A program made the position numbers and the translations under genes. From JBKJUK01 sp046590705 (GTDB taxonomy: Bacteria > Acidobacteriota > Thermoanaerobaculia > Gp7-AA8): DNA of 24,522 nucleotides. This document shows, in pieces, positions 1-7,509 of this stretch. The notes beneath the pieces are model-generated. The model saw only the letters and a list, made by a program, of their open reading frames with translations. It did no database searches and was not told the DNA's origin. Numbering within the stretch: the first letter of the stretch is position 1; each line of letters begins with the position of its first letter. Where the stretch lies: assembly GCA_046590705.1 (NCBI GenBank), contig JBKJUK010000265.1:1-24522 (forward strand), given 5' to 3'.

Positions 1-585
1 GATCGACATGTAGTACGAAGGGACGTTGCATCCGTCGATGCCCTGGGGGATCTCAGCTGTTTCCACGCCCGCGAAGCGGGCCAGGGTCTCGACGATACGT
101 TCCTGCAACGGATGATCTCCAGCCACGTAGTTCGTGCTCGGGACTTCGAGCAGTCTGGTGGCCAGGAGCATGCCGCCGTGCTTTCCGGAACAGTTGCTGT
201 GCAGAACCGATGCGGCTTCGCTGCTGGATTTCAAGTCGGCAGCGGCCTTCTCGTCGTAGGGGATGTGGATGCCGCAGAGAAGATCGTCTTCATCGAATTC
301 GCCCTTGCGAAGAATCGCCGCAGCGGTAGACACATGGTGAGGCTCGCCGCCATGTGACGCGCAGATGAGAGCAATCTCCTCACTCGAGAGGTCGAATTCT
401 TCGCGACCGCCGTCCTGCAGAAGTGGGATGGCCTGGAACGGTTTGGCCGCGGATCGAAGATATGTGGTCAGGCCCGGGTCACCAGCGTAGGCGATGAGTC
501 GACCGGAGGAACTGACCACGGCGATGGAGCCGGAGTGAAACGATTCCAGCAAACCGCCGCGGTAAACATTGACGAGCGTTTCCAT
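1..585 (-). CDS. L-asparaginase, Rhizobium etli (AnsA/ReAV) type, N-terminal part
   Basis: This reading frame is open for 195 codons from ATG at 585 to the window edge, so the C-terminal part of the enzyme is missing here. It would hydrolyse L-asparagine to aspartate and ammonia in the cytoplasm. The fold family is the serine-hydrolase-like Asparaginase_II family (PF06089), not the classical bacterial type I/II enzymes. Visible signatures are RSAAKP (Ser45, Lys48), CASHGGEP (Ser77), HSNCSGKHGG (Cys132, Lys135) and DGCNVPS (Cys186). As I recall the R. etli ReAV structure, its Ser48/Lys51, Ser80 and zinc ligands Cys135/Lys138/Cys189 correspond to these residues at a constant offset of three, so catalytic and zinc residues appear intact. 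It lies 114 bases downstream of the STAS gene on the same strand. Family identity is strong; substrate is inferred from the family. Confidence 0.88.
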   Translation of the reverse strand, partial: METLVNVYRGGLLESFHSGSIAVVSSSGRLIAYAGDPGLTTYLRSAAKPFQAIPLLQDGGREEFDLSSEEIALICASHGGEPHHVSTAAAILRKGEFDEDDLLCGIHIPYDEKAAADLKSSSEAASVLHSNCSGKHGGMLLATRLLEVPSTNYVAGDHPLQERIVETLARFAGVETAEIPQGIDGCNVPSYYMSI

Positions 586-699
586 CGTTTCGAGAGACTT
601 ACCTTCTCACAATGAGCGGTGCCACGGAAACGGATGTGCGCCTGGAGGGCGCAGCGGGACAGGTAACGGCGTAATCGTGGCGCTCCAGCGCGCCGTTCC

Positions 700-1056
700 T
701 CATGCTTTCGCGCCGGTTCCGCTTTCCGCCGCGATCGCCTCATCTTCGTTTGCGTAGATCTTGAAGACGGTGTCGAGCTTCGCGAGTTTGAGGAGCTTTT
801 GAATCCGTTCGGAGGGGTTGACCAGGATGAGCTTGCGATTCTGTGTCGTGAACTTCCCGAGGTAACCGACCAGCTCGCCGATGCCGGTGGAGTCGATGTA
901 GTCGATCTTGGTGAAGTCGATGATGACGTTCGAACTCTCGTTCTTGAGAACGTTCTCGAGCGCGGAGGAGAAGAATTCGGCGCTCTCACCGAGTTTGATC
1001 AGACCTTCGACGTAAAGAATCGTGAAGTTCTCATGGTGCTTTTTCTCAACGATCAA
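700..1056 (-). CDS. STAS-domain anti-sigma factor antagonist-like protein
   Basis: A 118-residue single-domain STAS protein of the SpoIIAA/RsbV type. Such proteins bind and inhibit a Ser/Thr kinase-type anti-sigma factor and are switched off by its phosphorylation. The phospho-acceptor loop is present as YIDSTGIGELVGYL: Asp55, with Ser56 (or Thr57) as the acceptor, matching the DS(S/T)G loop of the family. The length is typical, with a short charged tail (ANEDEAIAAESGTGAKA). The start is TTG at 1056: an exact AGGAGG lies five bases upstream and no better start is nearby. A consensus-like promoter lies immediately before it. No partner kinase or phosphatase gene lies in the window, so the pathway it serves (general stress, envelope or another partner-switch) cannot be assigned. 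Other STAS roles are possible, but the DSTG motif favours partner switching. Confidence 0.88.
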   Translation of the reverse strand: MIVEKKHHENFTILYVEGLIKLGESAEFFSSALENVLKNESSNVIIDFTKIDYIDSTGIGELVGYLGKFTTQNRKLILVNPSERIQKLLKLAKLDTVFKIYANEDEAIAAESGTGAKA

Positions 1057-1082
1057 ACTTGCCTCCTGGGTGGAACGGGCGG

Positions 1083-1111
1083 ATGTTAGGGGAGCGACTT
1101 CATCGTGTCAA
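1083..1111 (-). promoter_or_regulatory. Sigma-70-type promoter of the STAS gene
   Basis: Read on the minus strand, TTGACA (1111 to 1106) is followed by exactly 17 bases and then TAACAT (1088 to 1083). That is a perfect -35 and a good -10 at ideal spacing. Transcription would begin near 1076, giving a leader of about 20 bases that contains the AGGAGG Shine-Dalgarno at 1067-1062 and leads to the TTG start at 1056. It indicates strong independent transcription of the STAS gene rather than read-through from fabF. Confidence 0.75.
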
Positions 1112-1240
1112 TTCGTGAAAAGCGTTTAGCAATTCCAATGCCCCGGTGGCGCAGTATGGAAAAACGGTGCGTCATGGGGACATCTCGAAAAAGGCCTGAA
1201 ACATTACCTGATACGGCAGGAAGTCCCGTTCGGCCTTCCG

Positions 1241-2470
1241 TCACAGACGGTTCCGGCCTGGAGTTGTCCTGACTGCGATGACGGCGTTCATCCCGCCGAA
1301 TCCGAATGAATTCGAGAGGAACACCGCAACATCCCTGGTGCGCGCTCCTTCCGGAACAAAATCGAGATCGCACTCGGGATCAGGACTGTCTAGATTTGCG
1401 GTGGCCGGGATGAACCCTTCATTGGTTGCAAGCAGGGAGCACGCCGCTTCGATGGCTCCACCAGCACCCATGGCGTGCCCATGAATTGATTTGGTCGAAC
1501 TGACGGCCAGATTCTTCGCGTGCGCTCCGAAGGCGACCCTGATTGCGCGCACTTCCATCGCGTCATTGGCTCGTGTGCCGGTCCCGTGGGCGTTGATGTA
1601 ACCAACGTCAGCGGGATCGAGTGCAGCTCCCGTGAGAGCGAGCGTCATGGCGCGACTCGCTCCCTCTACACCCGGATCGGTCAGGTGGCCGGCGTCGTTG
1701 GTGAATCCGAAGCCGACAATCTCTCCGAGTTCTATCGCGCCTCGTCTCTCGGCACTTTCCGCCGATTCCAGCAGAAAGATCGCCGCACCTTCTGCGAGCA
1801 CCAGTCCGTTTCTATCGGCACTGAATGGTCGCGATGCTCTGGTGGGATCGTCGTGCGTTGCGAGTACGCGCAGACCTTCCCAGGCCTTGACCACGCCGTA
1901 AGCGAGTGGAGCGTCGGCGCCGCCCGCCAGGACGGCGTCGGCCAGTCCGAGTTGAATCCACTGCATGGCCTGCCCGATTGCATGCGTCCCACTGGCACAC
2001 GCGGAAACAATGCTGAACGCTGGCCCTGCGGCATCGAATCGCGCCGAGATGGCGCTGGTGGCGGCGTTGTACATGGCCCGTGGGACAGTCAGGGGCGGCA
2101 GACGAGCGGCGTTGTTCGCGTAGAGCCGAATGTACGATTCGTCGAGTGTGTGGCTGCCTCCCAGTCCTGTTCCGATCAGGCAGCCCAGTCGTTCCCGTGA
2201 AACTGGAGCGCGTTCGAGTCCGGCCTGCGCGGCGGCTTCCTCTGCGGCGACGAGGGCTAGGGTGGTGGTGCGATCGTGCTCAGGCGTATCTGAAACAAGG
2301 GAGCGCACCTGACCCGCAATGTGCGTCGCGGTGATGGCGGGACCGCTTAGCTGAAGCGTGGAGATTCCGCTGCGGGTCTCTCTCAGAGCGTCGAGGGTTT
2401 CAGCCTTGCCATTTCCGAGGGGAGAGATGATTCCGATTCCGGTGATGACCACGCGAGTGATGTGACTCAT
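1241..2470 (-). CDS. fabF: Beta-ketoacyl-ACP synthase II (FabF)
   Basis: A 409-residue condensing enzyme of type II fatty-acid synthesis, which elongates acyl-ACP by Claisen condensation with malonyl-ACP. The N-terminus VVITGIGIISPLGN is diagnostic. The catalytic triad is complete: Cys158 in SACASGTHA, His295 in NAHGTGT and His330 in KSIHGHAMGAGG, with Lys327 just before. The C-terminal glycine-rich NSFGFGGMNA is also present, and the length is close to the usual 410-415. Its substrate carrier acpP lies upstream on the same strand, separated by 215 bases holding only a doubtful 72-codon ORF. No clear Shine-Dalgarno precedes ATG 2470; the stop codon of that small ORF (TAG) abuts this ATG directly, so coupling is conceivable. 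A role in a secondary pathway cannot be excluded, but acpP beside it favours primary fatty-acid synthesis. Confidence 0.95.
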   Translation of the reverse strand: MSHITRVVITGIGIISPLGNGKAETLDALRETRSGISTLQLSGPAITATHIAGQVRSLVSDTPEHDRTTTLALVAAEEAAAQAGLERAPVSRERLGCLIGTGLGGSHTLDESYIRLYANNAARLPPLTVPRAMYNAATSAISARFDAAGPAFSIVSACASGTHAIGQAMQWIQLGLADAVLAGGADAPLAYGVVKAWEGLRVLATHDDPTRASRPFSADRNGLVLAEGAAIFLLESAESAERRGAIELGEIVGFGFTNDAGHLTDPGVEGASRAMTLALTGAALDPADVGYINAHGTGTRANDAMEVRAIRVAFGAHAKNLAVSSTKSIHGHAMGAGGAIEAACSLLATNEGFIPATANLDSPDPECDLDFVPEGARTRDVAVFLSNSFGFGGMNAVIAVRTTPGRNRL

Positions 2471-2689
2471 CTAGCCCGCATTTCTCACAGAGTTTCTGCT
2501 GCGGACGTGGATAGCAGCCTGTCTGCTTCGTTGCACGACCTTTTCGCTCCTCGACATCATGTCGATTATGCCTTCATCGCGAGAAAGCCGTGCGCCTCGC
2601 ATCCAGTCCGCTCTCCACGTCCTCGCGACAAAACCCTGTGAGAAATGCGGACGCTTCACCGGGCCGCGGGACTCTGCTGCGTTGGTCAC
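2471..2689 (-). CDS. Doubtful 72-codon ORF between acpP and fabF
   Basis: An open frame fills the acpP-fabF gap exactly. Its GTG start at 2689 overlaps the acpP stop (GTGA), and its TAG stop at 2471 abuts the fabF ATG (TAGATG). The product (begins MTNAAESRGPVKRPHF) is rich in Arg and Ser, has no hydrophobic segment, and I recognise no domain. The junction geometry favours translation, possibly coupling translation to fabF, which lacks an obvious ribosome-binding site. The composition resembles a random GC-rich frame and argues against a conserved protein. It may simply be untranslated spacer in the acpP-fabF transcript. Confidence 0.25.
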   Translation of the reverse strand: MTNAAESRGPVKRPHFSQGFVARTWRADWMRGARLSRDEGIIDMMSRSEKVVQRSRQAAIHVRSRNSVRNAG

Positions 2690-2928
2690 CCGGTGGTCGA
2701 CGCTTCGACCGCGCCGACCATATCGTCGAGCGTACGGATGGCACGCGCCTTCTCGTCGGGGATGGATATGCCGAAGCTCTCCTCGATACCGAAAAGAATA
2801 TTGAGTGCGTCGAGGGAATCGATACCGAGGTCGGCCAGTGCGGTTTGAGGTTTGAGCAGGTCAGGATCGACAGTTTTTTCGCGATGGATGATCTCGACGA
2901 TCCTCGCTTCGATTTCGCTCCGCTGCAT
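2686..2928 (-). CDS. acpP: Acyl carrier protein
   Basis: An 80-residue acidic acyl carrier protein that carries growing acyl chains on a 4'-phosphopantetheine arm. The attachment site is Ser38 in LADLGIDSLDALNILF, the canonical DSL motif at the start of helix II. Helix IV and the loop (SIPDEKARAIRTLDDMVGAV) also fit the family. The length and N-terminus (SEIEARIVEII) are typical, fixing the start at ATG 2928. No Shine-Dalgarno precedes that ATG. A perfect TATAAT lies only a few bases upstream, so the transcript may be nearly leaderless. It is followed on the same strand by fabF, its partner enzyme. A specialised carrier protein is possible, but the sequence looks like ordinary fatty-acid synthesis ACP. 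Confidence 0.95.
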   Translation of the reverse strand: MQRSEIEARIVEIIHREKTVDPDLLKPQTALADLGIDSLDALNILFGIEESFGISIPDEKARAIRTLDDMVGAVEASTTG

Positions 2929-2935
2929 TGGCCGC

Positions 2936-2942
2936 TATTATA
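2936..2942. promoter_or_regulatory. Symmetric -10 element of a divergent promoter (acpP / membrane protein-mutS)
   Basis: The seven bases TATTATA read as TATTAT on the plus strand (2936-2941) and as TATAAT on the minus strand (2942 to 2937). With standard -10 geometry, transcription would start near 2948 rightward and near 2930 leftward, 18 bases apart. The start codons are GTG 2949 and ATG 2928, so both messages would be virtually leaderless; neither has a Shine-Dalgarno. No convincing -35 is seen on either side. This is a motif-based prediction. Confidence 0.5.
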
Positions 2943-2948
2943 CGCCCC

Positions 2949-3332
2949 GTGAATCACACCGCGTCCGCTGGACGTTTCGGTCTTCTCTACATACTCTGGT
3001 TGCTCGCGTGCGCGATTCTCTTCGTTGCTCTCAGAGGAGCGGAAGACCCATCCCGACGCGCAGATCGCCTGGATGATGACTTTGCATCGGAGATTGCACT
3101 TCGAACGCTCCAGGCGAAATCTCCGCTCTATTCGAATTTCCGGGTCGTGAATACTGCCATGGCCCGATCGAAGGAAGTCGGCCGTCCAGCGAGATGGATC
3201 GTCCTTCTCGATCGCTGGCCCCGTACCGGACTGCGAGATGCGGTGGTTATCGAACTCGACGCGAAGAGTGGCGAACTACTGCAGATTCGGAAGGCCTGGA
3301 CGTCGCATATGTCACTCGAGCCTCAGCGATGA
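2949..3332 (+). CDS. Small single-pass membrane protein of unknown function
   Basis: A 127-residue protein from GTG 2949. A TTG start at 2928 is also open, but it would overlap the acpP start codon. Residues about 11-28 (GLLYILWLLACAILFVAL) form one N-terminal membrane segment. The remaining soluble part, likely extracytoplasmic, has mixed charge (SPLYSNFRVVNTAMARS, GRPARWIVLLDRWPRTG, VVIELDAKSGELLQIRKAW). The pattern is consistent with a small secreted domain but I do not recognise a family. Its stop overlaps the mutS start (ATGA, 3329-3332), so the two are co-translated, and it begins at the shared divergent promoter element. It may be a lineage-specific leader gene of the mutS-nagZ operon. 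The reading frame is supported by the overlap architecture and sensible hydrophobic profile. Confidence 0.6.
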   Translation: MNHTASAGRFGLLYILWLLACAILFVALRGAEDPSRRADRLDDDFASEIALRTLQAKSPLYSNFRVVNTAMARSKEVGRPARWIVLLDRWPRTGLRDAVVIELDAKSGELLQIRKAWTSHMSLEPQR

Positions 3333-5929
3333 GCGCCATCCGATTGACGCCGATGCTCGAGCAGTACTTCGAGTTGAAGCGTCAGGTTCCAGACGCAATT
3401 CTGTTCTTCCGAATGGGCGATTTCTACGAGATGTTTTTCGAGGACGCTCAGAAAGCGGCACCCCTGCTCGACCTGGTGCTGACTGCCAGAGGGAAAGGCG
3501 GGGAATCCGAGACTCCGATGTGCGGCATTCCCTTTCACGCCGCCGAGCAGTACATCGCCAGGCTGGTAAAGAGTGGACTGACCGTGGCCCTCGGCGAGCA
3601 GATCGTCGATCCTGCCAATCCAAAAGGTCTGATGAAGCGGGAAGTGGTACGCGTCATCACTCCCGGCACGATCATCGAGGGCTCGCTGCTCGAGCGCGAT
3701 TCCTGCTATCTGGTCGGTCTGGCACCAGATGAGAGCCGAGTCGGTGCGGCCTGGCTCGACATCTCCACTGGCGACTTCTTCGCCACCTCGTACGAGAGCC
3801 TCCAGGATCCCGGTCTGCGGGACGATCTTGCGCGCTTTGATCCGCGAGAGATGATCGTCCCTGGGCCGCGGAAGGCGGAATTACAGGTTGCCTTCGCGCC
3901 GCTGCCTCTGAACTCAGCTGAGGAAAGTCAGTTCGAATCGGAGAACGCGTTCCGAACGCTGACGCGGCGGCTGGGAACGCAGTCGCTGCGCGGATTCGGC
4001 CTGGAGAAGGGAGATCCGCGCATCGCCGCCGCAGCAGCCACGCTGACGTACGCAACGAACTCGCACAAGCGCGAACTGACGCATGTCTCGGTGCTGCGCG
4101 TCGAGGGAGACAACAGCTGGCTCGAACTCGACGCCTCGACGCTGCAGAACCTCGAAGTGTTCGACAACCGGGATGCGCGGGCTAAAGCGACGCTCTGGAA
4201 TGTGCTCAATGTGACCCGCACAGCCATGGGGAGTCGCACGCTCCGGCGCTGGCTCTGCCGGCCGCTCAAAATTCGTGAGGAGATTTTCGCGAGACACGAC
4301 GCGGTGGATGAACTCTCGCGTGATCGACTGCTACTGGATCGGGCCGTGAATGCCGCAACGAAAATCGGCGATCTGGAGCGGCTGAATTCGCGGATCACGC
4401 TCTTCTCAGCCTCGCCGCGAGACTGTGTGGCGCTTGCGGATTCGCTTGACGCGGCCACGACCTTGAGGGATGTGCTCGAGGGTGTGGCCGGGCCACTGCT
4501 GCAGGAGTTGCGCGCACAGGTCGAGCCTCCGTCAGGTGTGGCGTCGAAGATTCGCAGCACGCTCAGCGACGAGCCACCTGCTTTCATTCGTGATGGTGGA
4601 GCAGTGCGGAGCGGAGTGCATCCTGAACTCGATGAGCTGCGGACCATTGCCCGCGACTCGAAATCGATCCTGCTACGCATCGAGACAGAAGAGCGAGCGC
4701 GCACCGGAATCAGCTCGCTGAAGATTCGCTACAACAGCGTCTTCGGCTATTACATCGAGGTTTCGAAGTCCAATCTGGCGCGGGTACCGGATGACTACAT
4801 TCGCAAGCAGACCCTGGTCAACGCTGAACGGTACATCACGCCGGAGTTGAAAGAACTCGAGTCGAAGATCATCGGGGCCGAAGAGAGGGCCAGGGTCATC
4901 GAGATCGAGTTGTTCGAAACCTTGATGCGTGAGATCGCGGCGGAGTCGCCGGCCCTGATGCGCACCGCTCGCAGCATCGGCGATCTCGACGCGCTCATGT
5001 CTCTCACCTCGGTCGCCATTCGAAATCGCTTCGTCCGCGCGCAGTTGAGCGAAGTCACCGAGATCGATATCGAGGAGGGAAGGCATCCGGTCGTGGAAAC
5101 GCTGACTTCGGAGAAGTTCATCCCGAACTCGACCTGCATTGATCAGGAAAGGAACGCCATTCAACTCATCACCGGCCCGAACATGGGCGGCAAGTCGACC
5201 TACCTGCGGCAAGTCGCGCTGATCGTGCTGTTGAATCAGATCGGGTCCTTCGTTCCGGCGGCGAGAGCGCGACTCGGCATTTTCGACCGGATCTTCACGC
5301 GGGTGGGCGCGTCCGACAATCTGGCCCGGGGTGAGTCGACCTTCATGGTGGAGATGCAGGAGACGGCCAACATCCTGAACAACTCTACCGACCGGTCGCT
5401 GATCATCCTGGACGAGGTCGGTCGCGGGACGGCCACCTTCGACGGGTTGTCGCTGGCCTGGGCCATCGTGGAGTTCCTGCACGATGGGGCCAGGCGAACG
5501 CCGCTCACACTTTTTGCCACGCACTACCACGAACTTACCGATCTGGCGAAGACCAGGGCCCGTGTGGGAAATTGCAATGTGGCCGTGAAAGAATGGAACG
5601 AGCAGATTATTTTCCTGCGCAAAGTGGTGGAAGGGGCGGCGGACAAGAGCTACGGGATTCAGGTTGCGAAACTGGCCGGAATTCCGCAATCGGTGATCGA
5701 GCGCGCGCGGGAGATTCTCAGCACTCTGGAGCGGAAGGAACGCGCGGTGGTAGAAGCGACCCTCAAGAGTGACGGCCTCACTCCTGCAAAGCGGGGGCAG
5801 CTGTCGCTTTTCGATTCGAAGGAAGAACAGGCCATTCGCGAGCTCCGGGAGCTCGATCTAAACACCTTGTCGCCGCTTGACGCGCTCAACGCGCTGCATC
5901 GGATGAAGACGCGATTAACGGAGTCATGA
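3329..5929 (+). CDS. mutS: DNA mismatch repair protein MutS
   Basis: An 866-residue mismatch-recognition ATPase that binds mispairs and recruits MutL. The mismatch-wedging Phe-x-Glu is present as GDFYEMF (Phe32, Glu34). The connector, core and clamp domains follow, and the C-terminal ABC-type ATPase has Walker A GPNMGGKST (616-624), the signature region GESTFMVEM, Walker B SLIILDEVGRGTATFDG (Asp695, Glu696) and the switch His in FATHYHELTDL. The length is close to E. coli MutS (853), so this is MutS1 rather than MutS2. The frame is open further upstream, but the true start is ATG 3329: homology begins there and it overlaps the stop of the preceding membrane-protein gene. Its stop overlaps the nagZ start (ATGA, 5926-5929), indicating a translationally coupled operon. 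No mutL lies in the window. Confidence 0.97.
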   Translation: MSAIRLTPMLEQYFELKRQVPDAILFFRMGDFYEMFFEDAQKAAPLLDLVLTARGKGGESETPMCGIPFHAAEQYIARLVKSGLTVALGEQIVDPANPKGLMKREVVRVITPGTIIEGSLLERDSCYLVGLAPDESRVGAAWLDISTGDFFATSYESLQDPGLRDDLARFDPREMIVPGPRKAELQVAFAPLPLNSAEESQFESENAFRTLTRRLGTQSLRGFGLEKGDPRIAAAAATLTYATNSHKRELTHVSVLRVEGDNSWLELDASTLQNLEVFDNRDARAKATLWNVLNVTRTAMGSRTLRRWLCRPLKIREEIFARHDAVDELSRDRLLLDRAVNAATKIGDLERLNSRITLFSASPRDCVALADSLDAATTLRDVLEGVAGPLLQELRAQVEPPSGVASKIRSTLSDEPPAFIRDGGAVRSGVHPELDELRTIARDSKSILLRIETEERARTGISSLKIRYNSVFGYYIEVSKSNLARVPDDYIRKQTLVNAERYITPELKELESKIIGAEERARVIEIELFETLMREIAAESPALMRTARSIGDLDALMSLTSVAIRNRFVRAQLSEVTEIDIEEGRHPVVETLTSEKFIPNSTCIDQERNAIQLITGPNMGGKSTYLRQVALIVLLNQIGSFVPAARARLGIFDRIFTRVGASDNLARGESTFMVEMQETANILNNSTDRSLIILDEVGRGTATFDGLSLAWAIVEFLHDGARRTPLTLFATHYHELTDLAKTRARVGNCNVAVKEWNEQIIFLRKVVEGAADKSYGIQVAKLAGIPQSVIERAREILSTLERKERAVVEATLKSDGLTPAKRGQLSLFDSKEEQAIRELRELDLNTLSPLDALNALHRMKTRLTES

Positions 5930-7083
5930 TGGGACGTCAGATTTTAGGGTTCGGTTTGATTGGTCACACCCTCACTGAACTCGAGAAAGAAATTTTAACG
6001 AAGTACACCCCTTACGCGGTGGTGCTTTTCGGTCGGAACGTCGATAACGCCCGTCAGCTGGTGGAACTCGTGCGGGAAGTGAAAGCGCTGGCTCCGGAAA
6101 AGCCGCCGCTGATCATGATCGACGAGGAGGGAGGGCGCGTCGATCGATTGCGAACTCTCCTTCCCGGCCTGCCGAGTGCGGAAGCGTTCTCCGAAGGTGA
6201 TCAACCGCGTGAGCTGTCGGCCTGGCTCGGACGCATCATCGGACAGGCCCTGCGCTACTTCGACATCGAGATCAATCTGGCGCCGGTAGTCGACGTCCGT
6301 CGCGAAGTTCCGACCAAGGGCCTGGAGCGACGCTGCTTCGGGCGTGACGCTGCAAGCGTCATCGAACTCGCGACCGAATTCATGCGAGGTGAAGCAAGCG
6401 CCGGAGTGGCCTCGGTCATCAAGCACTTCCCAGGTATGGGTGACGGCAACGGCGACCCCCATTATGGTGAATCCTTCGCAAACGCCTCGATCGAGGAGTT
6501 GCGCGAGGTCGACCTGCTGCCGTACTTCGCGATGGCCAATGAAGCTCGCGCAGTGATGGTCGGTCATCTCACGTATCCGAAGATCGAGCAGCCGCCGGTG
6601 CCGGCGACCTTGAGCAGCCGGATCAGCACGCATCTGCTGAGAGAGGTCGTCGGCTTCAACGGAGTGGCCATCACCGATGACATGGAGATGCACGCCGTGG
6701 CGGACCTCGGTGACTTCCGGCAGAACGCCGAGCGTTCACTCATGGCAGGGAACGATGTGCTGCTCTTCTGCAGCCAGATTGAACGGATGCCTGAACTGGT
6801 CGAACATCTCGAGCGTCGTACCAAGGAAGACGAAGCACTCTCGAAACGGTTCGATCAAGCGGTGGAGCGCGCGGAGGAGTACCGCCAGTTCTGCCACGAC
6901 CTGCGGGCGAAATCGGAGCCTCTGCAATCGTTCCGCGCACTCGAAGAAGAAGTGATCAAGTTCTGCGAAGTCTTCAAATCGACCAGGCACAGCCAGAATC
7001 CGGGTCAGCTCGATGACGGAGACCGAAGGAAATGGGATCGCACGCCGGGGACAGGAAAGAGTGGACGCGAGGAATGGACGTAA
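5926..7083 (+). CDS. nagZ: Beta-N-acetylhexosaminidase NagZ, glycoside hydrolase family 3
   Basis: A 385-residue cytoplasmic family-3 glycosidase that would remove N-acetylglucosamine from anhydro-muropeptides during cell-wall recycling. Visible features are the barrel start GFGLIGHTL, MIDEEGGRVDRL (substrate-binding Asp-Glu-Glu-Gly-Gly-Arg), KHFPGMGDGNGDPH (166-179, with the mobile-loop Asp177/His179 dyad used as acid/base in NagZ enzymes) and the nucleophile Asp251 in AITDDMEM. The dyad region reads GDPH where many NagZ proteins have DSH. It is longer than E. coli NagZ (341): the last 25 or so residues (after ESLQSFRALEEEV) are polar and unlike the family, and the frame ends just before a G-rich repeat. 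No signal peptide is seen. It overlaps mutS by four bases. Family is certain; muropeptide specificity is inferred. Confidence 0.9.
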   Translation: MMGRQILGFGLIGHTLTELEKEILTKYTPYAVVLFGRNVDNARQLVELVREVKALAPEKPPLIMIDEEGGRVDRLRTLLPGLPSAEAFSEGDQPRELSAWLGRIIGQALRYFDIEINLAPVVDVRREVPTKGLERRCFGRDAASVIELATEFMRGEASAGVASVIKHFPGMGDGNGDPHYGESFANASIEELREVDLLPYFAMANEARAVMVGHLTYPKIEQPPVPATLSSRISTHLLREVVGFNGVAITDDMEMHAVADLGDFRQNAERSLMAGNDVLLFCSQIERMPELVEHLERRTKEDEALSKRFDQAVERAEEYRQFCHDLRAKSEPLQSFRALEEEVIKFCEVFKSTRHSQNPGQLDDGDRRKWDRTPGTGKSGREEWT

Positions 7084-7092
7084 AGGCAGTAG

Positions 7093-7127
7093 CCGGGCCT
7101 GGGGCCGGAGTCAGGGGGCCGGAGTAG
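7093..7127 (+). repeat. G-rich dispersed repeat, copy A
   Basis: A divergent copy of the element (GGGGCCGG, AGTC, GGGGGGCCGG, AGTAG order) directly after nagZ, in the same orientation as the copy that ends dtd. Confidence 0.65.
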
Positions 7128-7261
7128 AACCGGTTCTTCAGCAGGCGGGCCAGGATCAACGACAGCGAGAGGAGCCGCGACCTCGACTCTGCTCCATTAC
7201 CCGGTCCTGCAGCGGAATGTCAGGTCGAGCCATGTTCCTTCCGCCCACACAGTTTACTGAA

Positions 7262-7306
7262 CAAAAAAGAGCCAGCAACCAGCAAGACTCCACTGGTTAC
7301 CGGCTC
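7262..7306 (-). terminator. Rho-independent terminator for ssb
   Basis: On the minus strand a stem GAGCC/GGCTC (7306-7302 with 7273-7269) encloses a second stem, TGGTT/AACCA, separated by a small internal loop. It is followed by six T residues (7268 to 7263). It lies about 200 bases beyond the ssb stop. On the plus strand there is no T tract, so it does not serve nagZ. Confidence 0.6.
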
Positions 7307-7468
7307 CTAACTGCTGGTTCTTAACCTACCAACCTCGGCCGCGGAACGAACGGCAAGGTCTTGGTCGTAGGAGGAGCAGCGCTCGCACAACTCCCCCGGT
7401 TATTCTTGAATGCAAGGGAGAGCGGGCGGGCGCAACGCGCCTTAGGAGTCTTTGCGTGGGTTGCGCTC

Positions 7469-7505
7469 CTACTCCGGCCCCCCGACCCCGGCCCCCGGCC
7501 GCTTT
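7469..7505 (-). repeat. G-rich dispersed repeat, copy B
   Basis: On the minus strand this reads GGCCGGGGGCCGGGGTCGGG continuing GGGCCGGAGTAG, nearly identical to the copy at the end of dtd. It sits five bases beyond the ssb stop codon. Confidence 0.75.
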
Positions 7506-7509
7506 CGAA

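Larger units (their letters stand above)
7084..7509. other. Intergenic region between nagZ and ssb
   Basis: This 426-base stretch lies between convergent nagZ and ssb. It contains two copies of the G-rich repeat at its edges (7093-7127 and 7469-7505, in inverted orientation to each other) and a minus-strand terminator at 7262-7306. I see no convincing coding region; the frames crossing it have no recognisable content. Confidence 0.6.

Noticed and set aside
1086..1373. Minus-strand 95-codon frame overlapping the fabF 3' end
   Set aside because: It mostly overlaps fabF in another frame and its end covers the STAS promoter; the composition is Arg-rich noise.
4673..5689. Long minus-strand frame (338 codons) inside mutS
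   Set aside because: It is antisense to the conserved mutS core and its ATPase motifs. The composition is what high-GC codon usage produces on the reverse strand.
7013..7324. Plus-strand 103-codon frame overlapping the end of nagZ
   Set aside because: It has low-complexity polar composition, no ribosome-binding site, overlap with nagZ, and it runs through a repeat and a terminator.
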